Source of the DNA: Buddleja alternifolia
Lineage: Eukaryota; Streptophyta; Magnoliopsida; Lamiales; Scrophulariaceae
DNA length: 64,000 nt
Reading direction: 5' to 3'
Assembly: GCA_019426215.1 (NCBI GenBank)
Contig: CM033400.1
Span: forward strand, 15,484,568 to 15,548,567
In this document: positions 20,827 to 32,552 of the stretch, piece by piece
Layout: each line of letters begins with the position of its first letter
Position numbering within the stretch: the stretch's first letter is position 1
Notes under the pieces: generated by a model
Databases searched by the model: none
What the model was told of the DNA's origin: nothing
Seen by the model: the letters and a program-made list of their open reading frames with translations, nothing else
Made by a program: the position numbers and the translations under genes

Positions 20827-22145
20827 CTAATCGGTGGTGCCAAAACGGTCAATGTAATCCTCATCCTCGCCGCCGAGATCATCCAAATCAATCAACGGGC
20901 TACCCTCATCATTATGAGCCTCATCATCACCTCCGTCAGGAACGAGAGCACCTGACTCGTGCATATCTGCGGGCTGCTGAGGCGGGGGGTGCGGGTAAGG
21001 TGGAGGAGCAGAATAATCAAACGGCCCCCAACCGACAAACGCATCATGCTCTACAAAAAGCTGACGGAAATAAGCACAAGTGTCGGACATGACCACCCTC
21101 ATCTCATCTCGCAACTCCTCCCTCAATTCATCCTTTAATTGTCTAATGGCGGCGGCATCCATAGGTGGAAACTGTGGGGAGCTAGTAGACTGGGATGAAG
21201 ACGGGCGAGGCCTCTTTGAAGTAGCTGGTGGTGGAGGAGCCTGGGAGTCGTCATCTACCACGGTGAGATAAGAACCAGGAAGCTCAGTACGCTCCAAAGG
21301 AAATGTGGGAACCTTAGCCGCCTTGCATAAAGCTGTGATCAGTGACGGGAGAATGATGGGAATCTTCCGAGTGGGACCTTCTCCCTTTTGCTTAGCCAAT
21401 TCTTTGTTAATCAATGGCCCTAACTCATTCTTCAACTTCCTAAAGTGGTCCGTCAAAGACTTGTGGATTACCCGGGCAAAGTCCACAGCTTTCTTGGACA
21501 TAATAGCGTAGATGAGGGTGGCCCGTTCCTTGTTTGCCTCTGATCGATTGGTACTCGGCATTAAATTGAATCGGATGAAGTCGAGCCAGAAAGCAGCCTC
21601 GGGTAATAGAGCCCTACGGGGGACATGAGCTTCTCCGGGTACCCATTCCCACCCCTCTCGGCCAATAACCTGCAAAATATCCGACAGGCTAACTCGGAGG
21701 CGCCCTGCATTGTAAAGAGTGGTGAACTCGCATGTCTGAGGGGTCGGGGTGCCTATGCTCTCCCTAATCTGTCTCAACTCATAATTGACATGTTTGCCCC
21801 GGACCAAAAGGGTAGTCCCCAGCCATCCTCGTGTCTCAATCTCATCATAAACCCCGGAGCTGAAGAATCCAGAACCCAAGGAAGATGAATGGCCTCGGGC
21901 TTTTGACAGAAAAACTGTAAGCGATGAAATTGTATCAATTCGTGCACAGAGGGCTGTCCCCGGGTGGTTAAATAGTGCTCCTTAATAAGGGTGCGGGGGG
22001 TGCTCAAACTCTGACACATAATTTGGACTTGGGGGTTTTCAAAACGGGTATTATCGGGAGTCTCGGGCTCATTAGAGGAACCCTCACCCACTTTTTTCTT
22101 ACCCTTGGACGGTCTGTTGGTAGTTCTCGTCATTTGCAACAACAA
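20827..22145 (-). pseudogene. Athila-1 accessory ORF after integrase (putative plant transposon protein type), frameshifted
   Basis: Two overlapping frames, 22145-21774 and 21879-20827, together give about 430 residues. The middle part has the pattern NRSEANKERATLIYAIM, which resembles the plant retroelement domain often labelled 'putative plant transposon protein'. The C-terminal part is rich in Pro, Asp and Glu and contains an acidic helix near 21070-21150. There is no obvious signal peptide or membrane span. One frameshift near 21800-21880 breaks it. In Athila elements this place is called env-like; function is not shown. Confidence 0.65.
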
Positions 22146-23203
22146 TTATCAACTTCTTAACTACTCAAATCAACCCAAATGCAACCAACCAAATACAACA
22201 ATCTTCAACGCCCAACACACACCAAAATCAGAGCAACCCACACTTGGCAACAATCCACAAATTCAATTTTAACCCACAAATTGATAACAACCCACGGATT
22301 TAGCAACAATAGACCATCCAATTCAACAACATCAACCCCCAATTTTTGATTACAACCCACAAATTCAATTTCAACCCACAAATTCAATTCAAGCTCTCAA
22401 ATGCAATAACAACAAAAAATTCAATCTACAATCGGCCAATGCCCCAATTAATCCTCAATATATAACGCAAGGCACCTACTCGTCGGCTATGAATCGGAAA
22501 TGGAAGAAGGGTAAAGCCAAAACTCACCTTTTATCCCCAAAATTTTCGCACCGAGTCGATGTGAAAGAAGAGCCTCTTGTGCAACGAATTATGTTGATGG
22601 AAAGTGGCGGTGAAATACGGTGGAAATGGCCGGAAATGGTGAGGAAATCGCCGGAAATCGCGTGGGAGAGGAGTTGTGAAGATTTTGGGAGAATTTTGAC
22701 CGTTTTGACCCACATATGTGTTAAATTCAGAATCGGGCGCCTAGGCGCGCGTGTTTGGGCGCCTAGGCGCGCGACACAGCTTACCTGGATTCCTTTGGGT
22801 GGTAATGCCCGCGCCTAGGCGGGCGTTGTTCGGCGCTTGGGCGCCCCTTTCAGAATCGGGCGCCTAGGCGCCTGATTTCTCGGCGCTTGGGCGCCCCTTT
22901 CAGAATCGGGCGCCTAGGCGCCTGATTTCTCTCGGCGCTTGGGCGCCCCTTTCAGATCGGGCGCCTAGGCGCCTGATTTCTCGGCGCTTGGGCGCGCAGT
23001 TCTGAATAGTTTTGTAAATTTCATTTCCTGTTTCAAAGGGAAGAGACAAAACACTTAAAACACAAACTAACAAAGATGTAAGGTTAGAAAATAAAGCAAC
23101 AAACGGAATAATAAGGGAAAAAGAAAAGGAAACGGAAAGAAAACATGGGTTGCCTCCCAAGAAGCGCTAGTTTAGAGTCATTAGCTCGACTGAAAGCGAA
23201 GAA
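22146..23203. other. Noncoding stretch of Athila-1 between integrase and accessory ORF
   Basis: There is no supported gene. 22200-22420 is low-complexity, with AACCCACAAATTCAAT-like phrases repeated. 22735-22998 is very GC-rich with palindromic GGCGCC arrays. The motif TTGCCTCCCAAGAAGCGC at 23150-23167 recurs at the matching place in Athila-2 (58196-58213), just after the coding end of each element. Confidence 0.7.
22831..22998. repeat. 50-bp tandem repeat with 14-bp palindrome
   Basis: Three units of about 50 bp (22831-22880, 22881-22932, 22933-22981) and a partial fourth. Each carries GGCGCTTGGGCGCC and the perfect palindrome GGCGCCTAGGCGCC. Further palindromes lie just upstream (22738-22830). 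Confidence 0.9.
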
Positions 23204-24378
23204 TCACGAAGGGTCCGCGAGGATGAAGGACTCTTTGTCTCTTGGTCCATCCATCCCTAAGTAAGGTTTTAGACGTTGAGCGTTGACCAAGAAAGTATGT
23301 CCTTTATCTGTTGTAAGCTCGACGGCGCCGGATGGATAGACCTGGGAAATCAAAAATGGTCCCGACCATCGAGACTTAAGCTTCCCGGGGAAGAGTCGGA
23401 GTCGAGAGTTGTATAGCAACACCCGCTCTCCTTGTGGAATTCCCGGGGGAGAATATGTTTGTCATGCCACATTTTGGTCCGCTCCTTATAGAGTTTTGCG
23501 TTCTCATAGGCAAGATGACGCCATTCTTCGAGCTCGTTGAGTTGTAGCAAACGTTGTGTACCTACACTTTGAGAGTCAAAATTTAGAAACTTAATGGCCC
23601 AATAAGCACGATGCTCGAGTTCAACGGGCAAGTGACATGTTTTACCAAAAACAAGACGATACGGGGACATGCCAATTGGGGTTTTATAGGCGGTCCGATA
23701 AGCCCAAAGAGCATCATCCAATTTAAGGGACCAATCCTTTCTTGATGCGTTGACCGTTTTTCTAAAATACGCTTAATCTCCCTATTCGAGACCTCCACTT
23801 GGCCACTAGTTTGTGGGTGGTATGGGGTCGAAATTTTATGCTTCACCCCGTACTTGGTCAATAAAAGTTCAAACTGCCTGTTGCAGAAGTGGGTGCCCCC
23901 GTCACTAATGATGGCTCGGGGAGTTCCAAATCGAGTAAAATATGTTTCTTCAGAAAACGAGTGACAACCCGAGCATCATTAGTAGGCAAGGCCACGGCTT
24001 CCACCATTTGGAGACATAGTCTACGCAACAAGGATATATTATTTGAACAAGAACTGGGGAAAGGGCCCATGAAATCCACACCCCATACATCAAACAACTC
24101 ACACTCTAACATGCTATTAAAGGCGTTTCATGATGTTTAGAGATGTTCCCCATTCGTTGACAGCGATCACAAGATTTGACATAATGATGTGCATCTTTAA
24201 CAAGAGTAGGCCAGAAGAAACCTGATTGGAGGATCTTAGCTACCGTTTTGGAAGGCCCAAAATGGCCACCTACCGCCATATCATGACAATGAGATAGGAT
24301 AGCATGCACGTCCGTTCGGGTATGCAACGTCGAATTAAACCATCTGCACAAACTTTGAATAAAAAGGGTTCGTCCCAA
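23204..24378 (-). pseudogene. pol: Athila-1 integrase, frameshifted
   Basis: The zinc-binding part lies at 24378-24106 (ILSHCHD... and CDRCQRMG, an HHCC arrangement). The core starts in the 24112-23858 frame with WGVDFMGPFP and continues in 23861-23583 with [17 protein letters not shown] further frame, 23721-23350, has [17 protein letters not shown]. The C-terminal end (23422-23204) has the [16 protein letters not shown] motif of gypsy integrases. At least three frame changes make it non-functional. The core catalytic D and E motifs can be found in separate frames. Confidence 0.85.
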
Positions 24379-24388
24379 AGATATTGCT

Positions 24389-26022
24389 TTACATCAGATA
24401 GAAATTTCTTCTTTTGATGAAAAGTGATATCCGGGGGAAGACGGCCCGTAACAATGTAATTGGCAAAGTTAGCATACCAAGGTGAATTTTTTCAGAAATA
24501 GCAAGGAGGTGTTCATCTGGGAATTCCTCACGAATTGGTGTCTCATCTAACGGATCATTCACTAGCTCTAATCGTGAGAGGTGGTCGGCTACTACATTTT
24601 CGGTGCCTTTCTTGTCTTTTATCTCTAAATCAAATTCTTGGAGTAACAAAATCCACCTAAGGAGTCTTGGTTTAGCATTTCTTGGCAAGCAAATATTTTA
24701 AAGCCGAATGATCGGTGTAAACTATCACTTTGTTTAGCACGAGGTAAGAGTGGAATTTATCGAATGCAAAGACTATGGCGAGTAATTCTTTTTCCGTGGT
24801 GGCATAATTCAATTGTGCATCGTTAAGAGTTTTACTAGCATAGTAAATGGTTCGAAATACCTTTTCCTTCCTTTGGCCAAGGACCGCTCCAACCGCGGTG
24901 TCACTCGCATCACACATCAATTCGAATGGTAAGCTCCAATCGGGGGATGACATGATAGGGGCGGAAACTAAGCGTTCCTTCAAATCAAGAAAGGCCTGCA
25001 TACAAGAAGAATTGAAATCAAAAGGTGCATCTTTAACAAGCAAATTAGACAACGGTTTCGCAATTTTAGAGAAATTCAAGATGAATCGCCTATAGAAACC
25101 AGCATGCCCGAGAAAACTCCTAACAGCTTTTACCGATGTGGGTGGGGGAAGTTTTTCAATGACCTCAATCTTGGCTTGGTCCACTTCGATCCTTTTTGAG
25201 AGATCTTGTGGCCAAGTACAATCCCCTCCGGACCATTAAATGGCATTTTTCCCAATTCAAAACAAGGTTGGTTTCTTCACAACGTTTAAGCACAACATTT
25301 AGATGAGCAAGACAAATATCAAAAGTTGTTCCGAAAACAGAAAAGTCATCCATAAAAATTTCAAGGAAATCTTCAACCATATCATGAAAAATAGCCATCA
25401 TGCATCTTTGAAAAGTGGCCGGGGCATTACACAAGCCAAATGGCATCCTTCTATAAGCAAATGTGCCATAAGGACAAGTGAAAGTGGTTTTCTCTTGGTC
25501 CTCAGGATCTATGGCATTTGATTATAGCCGGAGTAACCATCTAGAAACAATAGAAATCATGCCCGGCTAATCGTTCAAGCATTTGGTCAATAAAGGGGAG
25601 GGGGAAATGATCCTTACGTGTGGCATCATTCAACTTACGGTAATCTATACATACACGCCACCCACTAATTATACGAGTTGGGATAAGCTCATTATTCGCA
25701 TTCTCAATTACCGTTATTCCCCCTTTCTTAGGCACCACTTGGGTAGGGCTCACCACGCACTATCAGAAATAGGATAGATTATACCTGAGTCGAGCAGTTT
25801 AATCACTTCCTTCTTGACTACCTCTTGGATTGTGGGTTTGATCTCCTTTTGGGGTTGGGCGTGTAGGCTTGGTGGAGTCCTCCATAAGTATTTTGTGCAT
25901 ACATATCGCTGGACTAATGCCTTGATGTCCGCAAGTTTCCACCCAAAAGCCCGTTTGTGAGATCTCAACACCGTCATTAATTGCTCTTCTTGTGATCCTG
26001 AAAGAGATGAGGAAATGATCAA
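24389..26022 (-). pseudogene. pol: Athila-1 reverse transcriptase and RNase H, frameshifted
   Basis: RT blocks are at 26022-25750 (N-terminal), 25756-25541 ([21 protein letters not shown]) and 25446-25165 (MPFGLCNAPATFQRCM, then FMDDFSV as the catalytic box). RNase H follows in 25184-24672 ([41 protein letters not shown]) and 24688-24389. Gypsy order is kept: RT, RNase H, then integrase. Several frame changes break it. Confidence 0.88.
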
Positions 26023-26034
26023 TGGGAGTGTTCG

Positions 26035-26961
26035 TCATCGTTCAAGTACACATATTAAGGTGGGAGGGGAGGGGTTGAGTTCGAGAGAGGGGGGTTCTTC
26101 AATAGATGGGCGAGGTGATCCTGACAATGATCTATCAACTTTGATGAATCCTCCCGAATGAGAGGAAGATTTGTACTCCAAGCTTAGAACCTTTTCCACT
26201 AGATCATCTTTCTCCGAGTCCACTTGCATGGATTTCATAAGACTCTGTTCGAGAGAATTTTCAATTGTATTGTCCTGTAAATACTCAACAATCAAATGGT
26301 CAAATGTATCAATTCGATAACACGAGTCATGATCAAAAGGATGTTAAGGACTTTGTAAACATCAAAGGTAACTTTGTCATCGCCCACATTCAAGGTAAGC
26401 TACCATTAGCAATGTCAATTACCGCCTTACCCGTGGCTAGGAATGGTCTCCCTAGGATTATGGTACTTCCACATCTCTTCCATGTCGAGTACTACGAAAT
26501 CAACGGGAAAATAAAACTTGTCGACTTGGACTAACGTCTTCGATTATCCCTTGGGCCTCTTGATCGATCGGTCGGTAGTTGAAGGCTCATTGAGGTCGGC
26601 TTGGGATTTCCAAGGCCTAGCTTTTAAACAGTGAGTATGGAAGAAGATTGATGCTGGCCCCCGAGTCACATAACACCTTCTTGAATGATAAGGATCCAAA
26701 TGTGCATGGATTGTGAGACTCCGGGATCTTGGAGCTTAGTTGGCACTTATTGAGTAATACGGCGGAGCATTCTTCCGTGAGGCACACCGTCTCATTCTCT
26801 TCCCACTTCTGCTTGTTGGAGAGTATGTCCTTGAAGAACTTCACATAATTCGGCATTTGGAGAATGGCGTCAATAAACGGAATATTAATTCTCACTTCCC
26901 GAAGGATTGCCAAAATTCGAAGAAAGCTCGGATCCATCTCCTTTTTCTCTTTTGTGAGCAT
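26035..26961 (-). pseudogene. pol: Athila-1 protease and protease-RT linker, frameshifted
   Basis: Frame 26961-26617 carries the conserved pre-protease block MDPSFLRILAILREV and the retropepsin motif CDSGASINLLPYS. Frame 26295-26035 is the linker toward RT. Between them 26300-26616 is the rest of the protease with shifted frames. The block is closely similar to 59241-58870 of Athila-2. Confidence 0.8.
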
Positions 26962-27300
26962 TTGGGAAGGGGAGACGAACTCGATAGGGGGAGAAAAGCG
27001 TTGGATTAGACGGATGAAAACCTACAGAAACAGTGGGCGGCGCCTGGGCGAGGGTATCGGCGCTAGGCGAGGATCTTCTGGCGCCTGGGCGTGCATGTCT
27101 GGGCGCTCGGGCGCGGGATGCAGAGGAGTTTGCATCTGGCAGGTTGTGGTTGGCGCCTGGGCGTGTATTGGCGCCTAGGCGGATCTGCTGGCACAAAAAC
27201 AGTGGGCGGGGCCGGGCGCGTGTATCGGCGCCTAGGCGCGGATCTGTGGCGCCGGGCGTGCATGTCTGGGCGCCTCGGGCGCGGAGTACTGGCAGTGTCA
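26962..27300 (-). repeat. GC-rich palindromic linker between gag and protease of Athila-1
   Basis: Between about 27035 and 27295 GGCGCC(T/C)GGGCG-type words occur many times in an otherwise AT-rich context. On the element's strand the region stays open in one frame, giving an Ala/Arg/Pro-rich stretch, so it may have been translated as an insertion in the polyprotein. The same kind of array lies at 59280-59480 in Athila-2. Confidence 0.7.
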
Positions 27301-27890
27301 TTTTCCAATTGTTTGCCACTTCTCAAGGCTATGGCATTGCATTGGGCCTTCGGGGTTCTTTTCCGTGTCGCTTGGGAGAGTCCCGGGGCTCTACGTTAAA
27401 CGCATTAGAAAGTTGCCCTATTGTGTTCGCAAATCCTTCATCTCCATACACAATCTTTATCATATTCGAAGTTCGTTGAAAGATGTATCGGACTTTTTCA
27501 GTGAGCATCCAGTTTCTCATCGATTGGGGAGGTCGCATTTGCACTTGACCTTGACCTGTCCATTGAAATTGCCTTGCTCGGGGTGGGTTATTGAAGGGTG
27601 GTCGTGGAGCTTGATATCCCGGTTGATAGATCCCCGGTTGTGCGTTCTGGCGGGGTGGGCCTTTTTGGCAAATTCAGGGTATATGAACGTGTTCACCGAG
27701 GTTTATTTGATTCCCCACATAATAACATTGCCAACCTCCGGTTCAAGATTACACCTCAACATTCCTCAATTACAAGCAACCTTTTTGGTCGCCATCTCGA
27801 GGATGATTTCAAGTGGTTGTATGGCATGGTCCCCAATGACAGTGATAGGGAGGCCAGGTCAACATTGTGAGGCACGGTGGTGACCCCCCC
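27301..27890 (-). pseudogene. gag: Athila-1 gag remnant (C-terminal part)
   Basis: A decayed stretch matches the end of Athila-2 gag. The coiled QTQMGQISNA-like segment near 27330-27450 corresponds to 59463-59663. The zone 27650-27880 corresponds to about 59830-60030. Frames are broken. The N-terminal gag, PBS and 5' LTR are absent, so the element is cut here. Confidence 0.65.
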
Positions 27891-28790
27891 TAATGTGGAC
27901 TAACTTGTTTATCTGATTCATTTGGCTCCTTTACGTAATGTTATTCGCTTTTCGCACTGATTTGTTATTTTCCTCAGTTTTCATGATTTTTTTAGATTGT
28001 CTTTATTGTATAAGACTCTATGCTTTATGTCCGATTTACTACGAGTTATTATTTTTTTTAACTTCTGCCATAGAACTTTTATTCTATCCCAAGACATCTT
28101 ATTTGTGCTTTACAATGCATCGGTATATTTTTTAAGTCAGTGAGTAGCTATGAGGTTATGAGCATATATCCTCTCCTTGCCCCCCCTCCCCCTCCCCAAC
28201 TCCCTAAAGTTTTCTACATGGGTAAAACATTTGGGAGTAAGCTCTTTACGACATGTTATATAAAGGCTCGAATTTCCATATGCGTTATTATTTATGGTGT
28301 GAATTAGATCATCACCTTAGTAGTATTTGTAAAATCTCGATCCAGAGTTTATGTTGGAGGGGGGTTCATTTTATGAAGCCTCAATCCCTCTCGATACTAC
28401 TGGAAGGATTATAAGTTGGACAAGCCTCAAACGAGTTTTTGTTTGCTCGGGGGACTTTCGTTATGTTGACCTTAGGTCATTTATTGTTGAATATGGCCTT
28501 GATTAGGAACTTTGGTTCCCAGGGGCTATGTTACAATGTTGTCAATTTGATTGACATTTAACGCCATATAAAATGGAATATATTGGCGTTATAGTCCACT
28601 ATTCAAATACATATGTAAGTAAAGCTAAACGCGCTCATGACGCCTTATTACTCTAAGATAATAATTAGTAAGATTCAAAGTTCAAGATAAAATAGGCAAG
28701 AGGGGTGCTATAAGCACTCAATCGTATGTTGACTAGGGGCCAACCCGAATTAGATCAATTGAAATAAAATGTAAACGTAAGAAATGTACT
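27891..28790. other. Unassigned stretch, probably 3' noncoding of the Tat fragment
   Basis: No supported gene. It is T-rich at 27940-28140. A C-run near 28180-28196 and a GGGGGACTTTCG run near 28449 could be a decayed polypurine tract, but no LTR boundary can be proved. Confidence 0.35.
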
Positions 28791-28799
28791 GACTTGCTG

Positions 28800-29750
28800 A
28801 GGCCTTGTTAGGCATAGTACCTTTTTAGGTTGGATATATTCTAAGTATGTGGTACTTCCCTGCCATCAGCCATCTTCAACCTATATGCACTTGGGTTACC
28901 TATTTCACTGACTTGGTAGGGGCCTTCCCACTTGGCTTCCAATTTTCCAACTGGATCCGATGCTTCTTTTTTTCTGAGCGCTAAGTCTCCCACCAGGAAG
29001 CCTCGGGGCGCACTCTGTGGTTGTAAGTTTGTGTCATTTTTACCTTATACTTCTCCATCCTTGTCGATGCATTCTCCCTTACTTTCGTGATCAAACCTAA
29101 GTGGCTTCTTATGTTTTGCTTGTTTTAGGCGAAATCGTATTGACCTAACCTTAGAATTTGTCCTCCACTCTCTACCCGGGTAATGGCCTCAGATCTATAC
29201 ACTAAGTTGAAAAGGGTCTCCCCGGTACTAGTTCTAGATGTAGTGCAATAGGACCATAGTAGTGCTGGGATTTCATCAGCCCAGTTTCCCTTCACATCAT
29301 CTGCTTGGTTTTCAAATGTTGAAGTATAGTGCGGTTAGTGACCTCTGTTTGTCCATTAGCCTGAGGGTTGCTGACGGAGGTGAAGAATTGCTTTATACCC
29401 AACTCTTGGCACCATCCCCTTAACTTCGCTTGGAATTGGTTGCCAATATCCGAGACTAAGGATCTGGGTATTCCAAAGCGTGTAATTATATTTTTCCATA
29501 GGAATTTCATCACCTTTTTCTCCAATATTTTGGCTAATAGGTTGGCTTCCACACACTTGGTGAAATAGACCACAATGACAAATAGGAACTTTATTTATCC
29601 TGTGGCCAATGGGAATGGCCCAACTATGTCTAGTCCTCATTGGTCGAAAGGGCATGCACTCTCCAATGATCGCAAATCTGTACCTGGGACATGACTGATG
29701 TTGGAATGTACCTGGAAACTTCTGTACTTTCAAACTAACTCACAAGCATC
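28800..29750 (-). pseudogene. pol: Tat integrase remnant
   Basis: Frame 29573-29292 carries VSDIGNQFQAK and NPQANGQTEVTNRTI, the D and E parts of a gypsy integrase core. The C-terminal GKLEAKWEGPYQV-type block follows toward 28900. Frame 29733-29356 gives the upstream part in another frame. Confidence 0.75.
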
Positions 29751-30139
29751 TTTTAACATGGTTGGCCAACAATAGCCTTGCCTGAGGGTCTTAGCCTTGA
29801 GGGATCTACCCCCAAGTGATTCCCGCATCACCCCCAGTGTATTTTGCGCAAAACATAATTTGCCCTTTCAGGGGTTAAACATTTTAGATAGGGCTGCGAA
29901 AAGCCTCACTTGTAGACTTTCCTGTCGATCATTACGAACCTTGCCTCCATCATTCGAACGCTCCTCGCGCTTTTTGGATTGTGAGGTAGGCTACCTGTGA
30001 CCAAGTAATCTACTATCTCATCTTTCCAGTTAGGTGCTTTGGGCTCACCACGCAGCACCTCTAGACCCCCGCTTTCTACCTCTGGCTTATGAGAAGCTAT
30101 AAAGGTTACTTTTCTATTTTTACTGGATGCTATTGAGTT

Positions 30140-30570
30140 CGCCAACTTAGCTAGTTGGTCTGCAGCTTCATTCTCAGTTCTAGGGATCTATCAAAGGTCG
30201 AATTCTTCAAAGTTGTCTTGCACCTTTTGAAATAGGGATACGTAATGAGCCATCTTCTCTCGCTTAGCTTCATAACTACCCTTCACTTGGTTTACTACCG
30301 ATTGTGATCGCTATAAGCTACCAACTTCTTAGACCCAGCTACTAGGACTAGCTTGGCTCATGCCAGTAGTGCCTCGTATTCGGCTTCATTATGTGAAGCC
30401 CCAAACTCAAACCTCAAAGCATCTTCAAATTTGTCCTCTTGAGGATTTTCGATTATGATTACCGCTCCACTTCCTAAGTGGGTGGAAGAACCATCTACAA
30501 ATAATATCCAGGCTGGCAAAGAGCAACTAGCCACGTCTTCCATCATCTCATCCACAAACTCCGCTAACAC
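30140..30570 (-). pseudogene. pol: Second (archaeal-type) RNase H of the Tat fragment
   Basis: Frame 30570-30358 has LFVDGSSTHLGSGAVII and FGASHNEAEYEALLA, with the first Asp and Glu of an RNase H of the type found as an additional domain in Tat/Ogre elements. It lies between the ordinary RNase H and integrase. It is broken downstream. Confidence 0.7.
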
Positions 30571-31860
30571 TTGCGCCTTGATGGAGGGCCTTCTTGATAT
30601 TTGATACCGTGCTCACTAAGCTCCAATCCCCATTTCACCATCCTTCCCAATATATCAGGACTTGCTAGCACTCTTTTTAATGGGTGATTAATAAGTACTA
30701 TTATATGGAGTAATTGAAAGTAGGGTCTCAGTTTTCGAGCCTCCGCTACCAAGGTAAGAGCTAATTTTTCAATCAAGGGGTACTTTGGCTCAGCACTTTG
30801 GAGTACGACTAATATTGTAGATGGGTTTATGATCCCCATTATCGTATCGAACGAGTACAACACTAACGGCTTCATGGGCAACCACTAGATAAAGGAACAG
30901 GGTCTCACCCTCGAGGGGCTTAGTGAGCAGTGGCAAGGAGTCTAAGTATTCTTTTAATTTCTTGAACGCCACCTGACATGAAGAATTCTACTCGAATCCC
31001 TTGGTCTTGCGTATTATCTTGAAGAAAGGCAACCCCTTAACGGCTGATCTTGAGATGAACCGATGTAAGGCTGCTGCTCACCCCATCAACTCTTGTACTT
31101 CTTTCTTGGATTTAAGGGGAGCCAAATCTAGGAAGGCCTTAATTTTCTGGGGGTTTCTTCTATCCCTTGCTCACTCACCATGAACCCCAAGAATTTTTCT
31201 CCTTGTACGCCGAAAGTGCACTTGGCGGGTTAAGTTTCATCTTATACCATCGGAGTACTTTGAAACACTGTAGGTTAAGTATGTGGTTTATCCCCTTTCT
31301 ACTTTTGACTAGCATGTCATCAATGTAGGCCTCCATATTTCTACCTAGATGCGCTTCAAACATCTTGTTAACTAGTCTTTGATATGTAGCAGCCACATTT
31401 TTTAATCCAAAGGGCATCACGTCGTAACAAAACATTCTCTGGTCAGTGATGAAACTGGTTTTTTCCTGGTTCTCGGGTGCCAAGAAGATTTGATTATATC
31501 CTTGTCTTGCATCTAGCAAAGTTAACAATTCACACCCCGCAGTGGAATCTATGAGGTCATCAATACGACAGAGAGGGTAGCAGTCTTTGAACATGCCTTA
31601 TTCAAATCAGTGAAGTCTATGCACATTCTCCACTTACCGTTTGGCTTCACTACCAACACTACGTTGACAAGCCACTCGAGGTAGTGCACCACTCGTATAT
31701 ATTTCATTGCTGGCAACTTTTTGATTTCCTCCTTGGTAGCTAAGCTCCTTTCTCTTCCTATGGTTCTCTTGTGTTGTTTCACGGGGCAAGCATCCGGGTA
31801 GACATTCAAATGATGGGTCATGACTTTGGGGTCGACCCTTCCATATCTTCCATGCTCCAT
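30564..31860 (-). pseudogene. pol: Tat reverse transcriptase and RNase H remnant
   Basis: RT begins in 31860-31549 (KPNGKWRMCIDFTDLNKAC) and continues in 31594-31175 (MPFGLKNVAATYQRL, then AYIDDMLVKS as the catalytic box). RNase H pieces are at 30972-30790 and 30881-30564. The HHLNVYPDACPVKQ opening is typical of Tat RT. Multiple shifts and stops. Confidence 0.8.
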
Positions 31861-31869
31861 GAGGAAATA

Positions 31870-32552
31870 TTCAAATTGTCTTAGAGAAACCGCAATAATT
31901 CTCTTTCATGTGAAGCCTCTAAGGTAGCCCCAATATTTGTGACTCTCTCAGCATCCCCCGAAACTAGCTCCACCACTTTTAAACTTTCAGCCCCCCTACT
32001 TAGGAATCATCTTCCTCGGTCAGGAACTTAGCCGGCTTTTCCTTCCTTGGAATACTGTATTGACCACTACTCATTCTCCTTCAACACCTTGATCTGGGTC
32101 GCCCCATTTCCTCTTGGGTTTCCTAAGGGCGTTAGCACAATCCTCTCTTGATAATCGTGCGTATCCTATAGCTTCACCTATCCCGACGGGGGTTGAAAAC
32201 TTTATCTTCATGTGGAAGGTGGATATGATGGCTTAAAAAAGATTTAAGCCCGGCCTCCCCAAGATGACATTATATGTGGAGGAGGCTTTGACGACTAGGA
32301 ATTTTATCATCTTAGTAGTTTGAGCCAGAAATGTACCCAGAGACAGAGGCAGAATTACTTCTCCAATAGCTTCCACCACTTCACCTGTGAAGCAGATGAG
32401 AGGAGTATTAACAGCTTAGAGCTAGGCGTTGTCTACTCCCAGTTGGGCAACAGTGTTATAAAAAAATATGTCAGCAGTGCTTCCACTATCTATTAGAATT
32501 TTATTGACCCATGAGTTCGAGATCGTGGCTGAGATAACTAAGGCATTGTTAC
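31870..32552 (-). pseudogene. pol: Tat protease and linker remnant
   Basis: The minus strand near 32485-32500 encodes LIDSGSTADIFF, a retropepsin active site, and LGRPGLN lies near 32235-32260. Stops interrupt it. The copia LTR begins at 32553 and removes the upstream part. Confidence 0.7.

Larger units (their letters stand above)
17513..27890 (-). mobile_element. Athila-1, Athila-type Ty3/gypsy element lacking its 5' end
   Basis: The order on the minus strand is partial gag, GC-rich linker, protease, RT, RNase H, integrase, accessory ORF, polypurine tract and 3' LTR. This gypsy order plus an ORF after integrase is Athila-like. The assignment is supported by Athila-2, whose LTR is homologous and whose PBS matches tRNA-Asp. 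The 5' LTR, PBS and N-terminal gag are missing. Multiple frameshifts and stops mark it as inactive. The right boundary near 27890 is approximate. Confidence 0.85.
27891..32552 (-). mobile_element. Tat-type Ty3/gypsy fragment
   Basis: Minus-strand remnants run protease (32200-32552), RT (31860-31175), RNase H (30972-30564), a second RNase H (30570-30140) and integrase (29733-28800). Two RNase H domains are the hallmark of the Tat lineage. No LTR pair or PBS is visible. The right end is cut by the LTR at 32553. All frames are heavily broken, so this is one of the older elements. Confidence 0.75.

Noticed and set aside
22831..22998. CRISPR-like array of regular repeats
   Set aside because: The units are contiguous 50-bp tandem repeats without unique spacers, in plant retrotransposon DNA.
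26864..27479. Several plus-strand ORFs rich in Ala, Gly and Arg
   Set aside because: They come from the GC-rich palindromic words on the non-coding strand of Athila-1; the real protease and gag frames are on the other strand.
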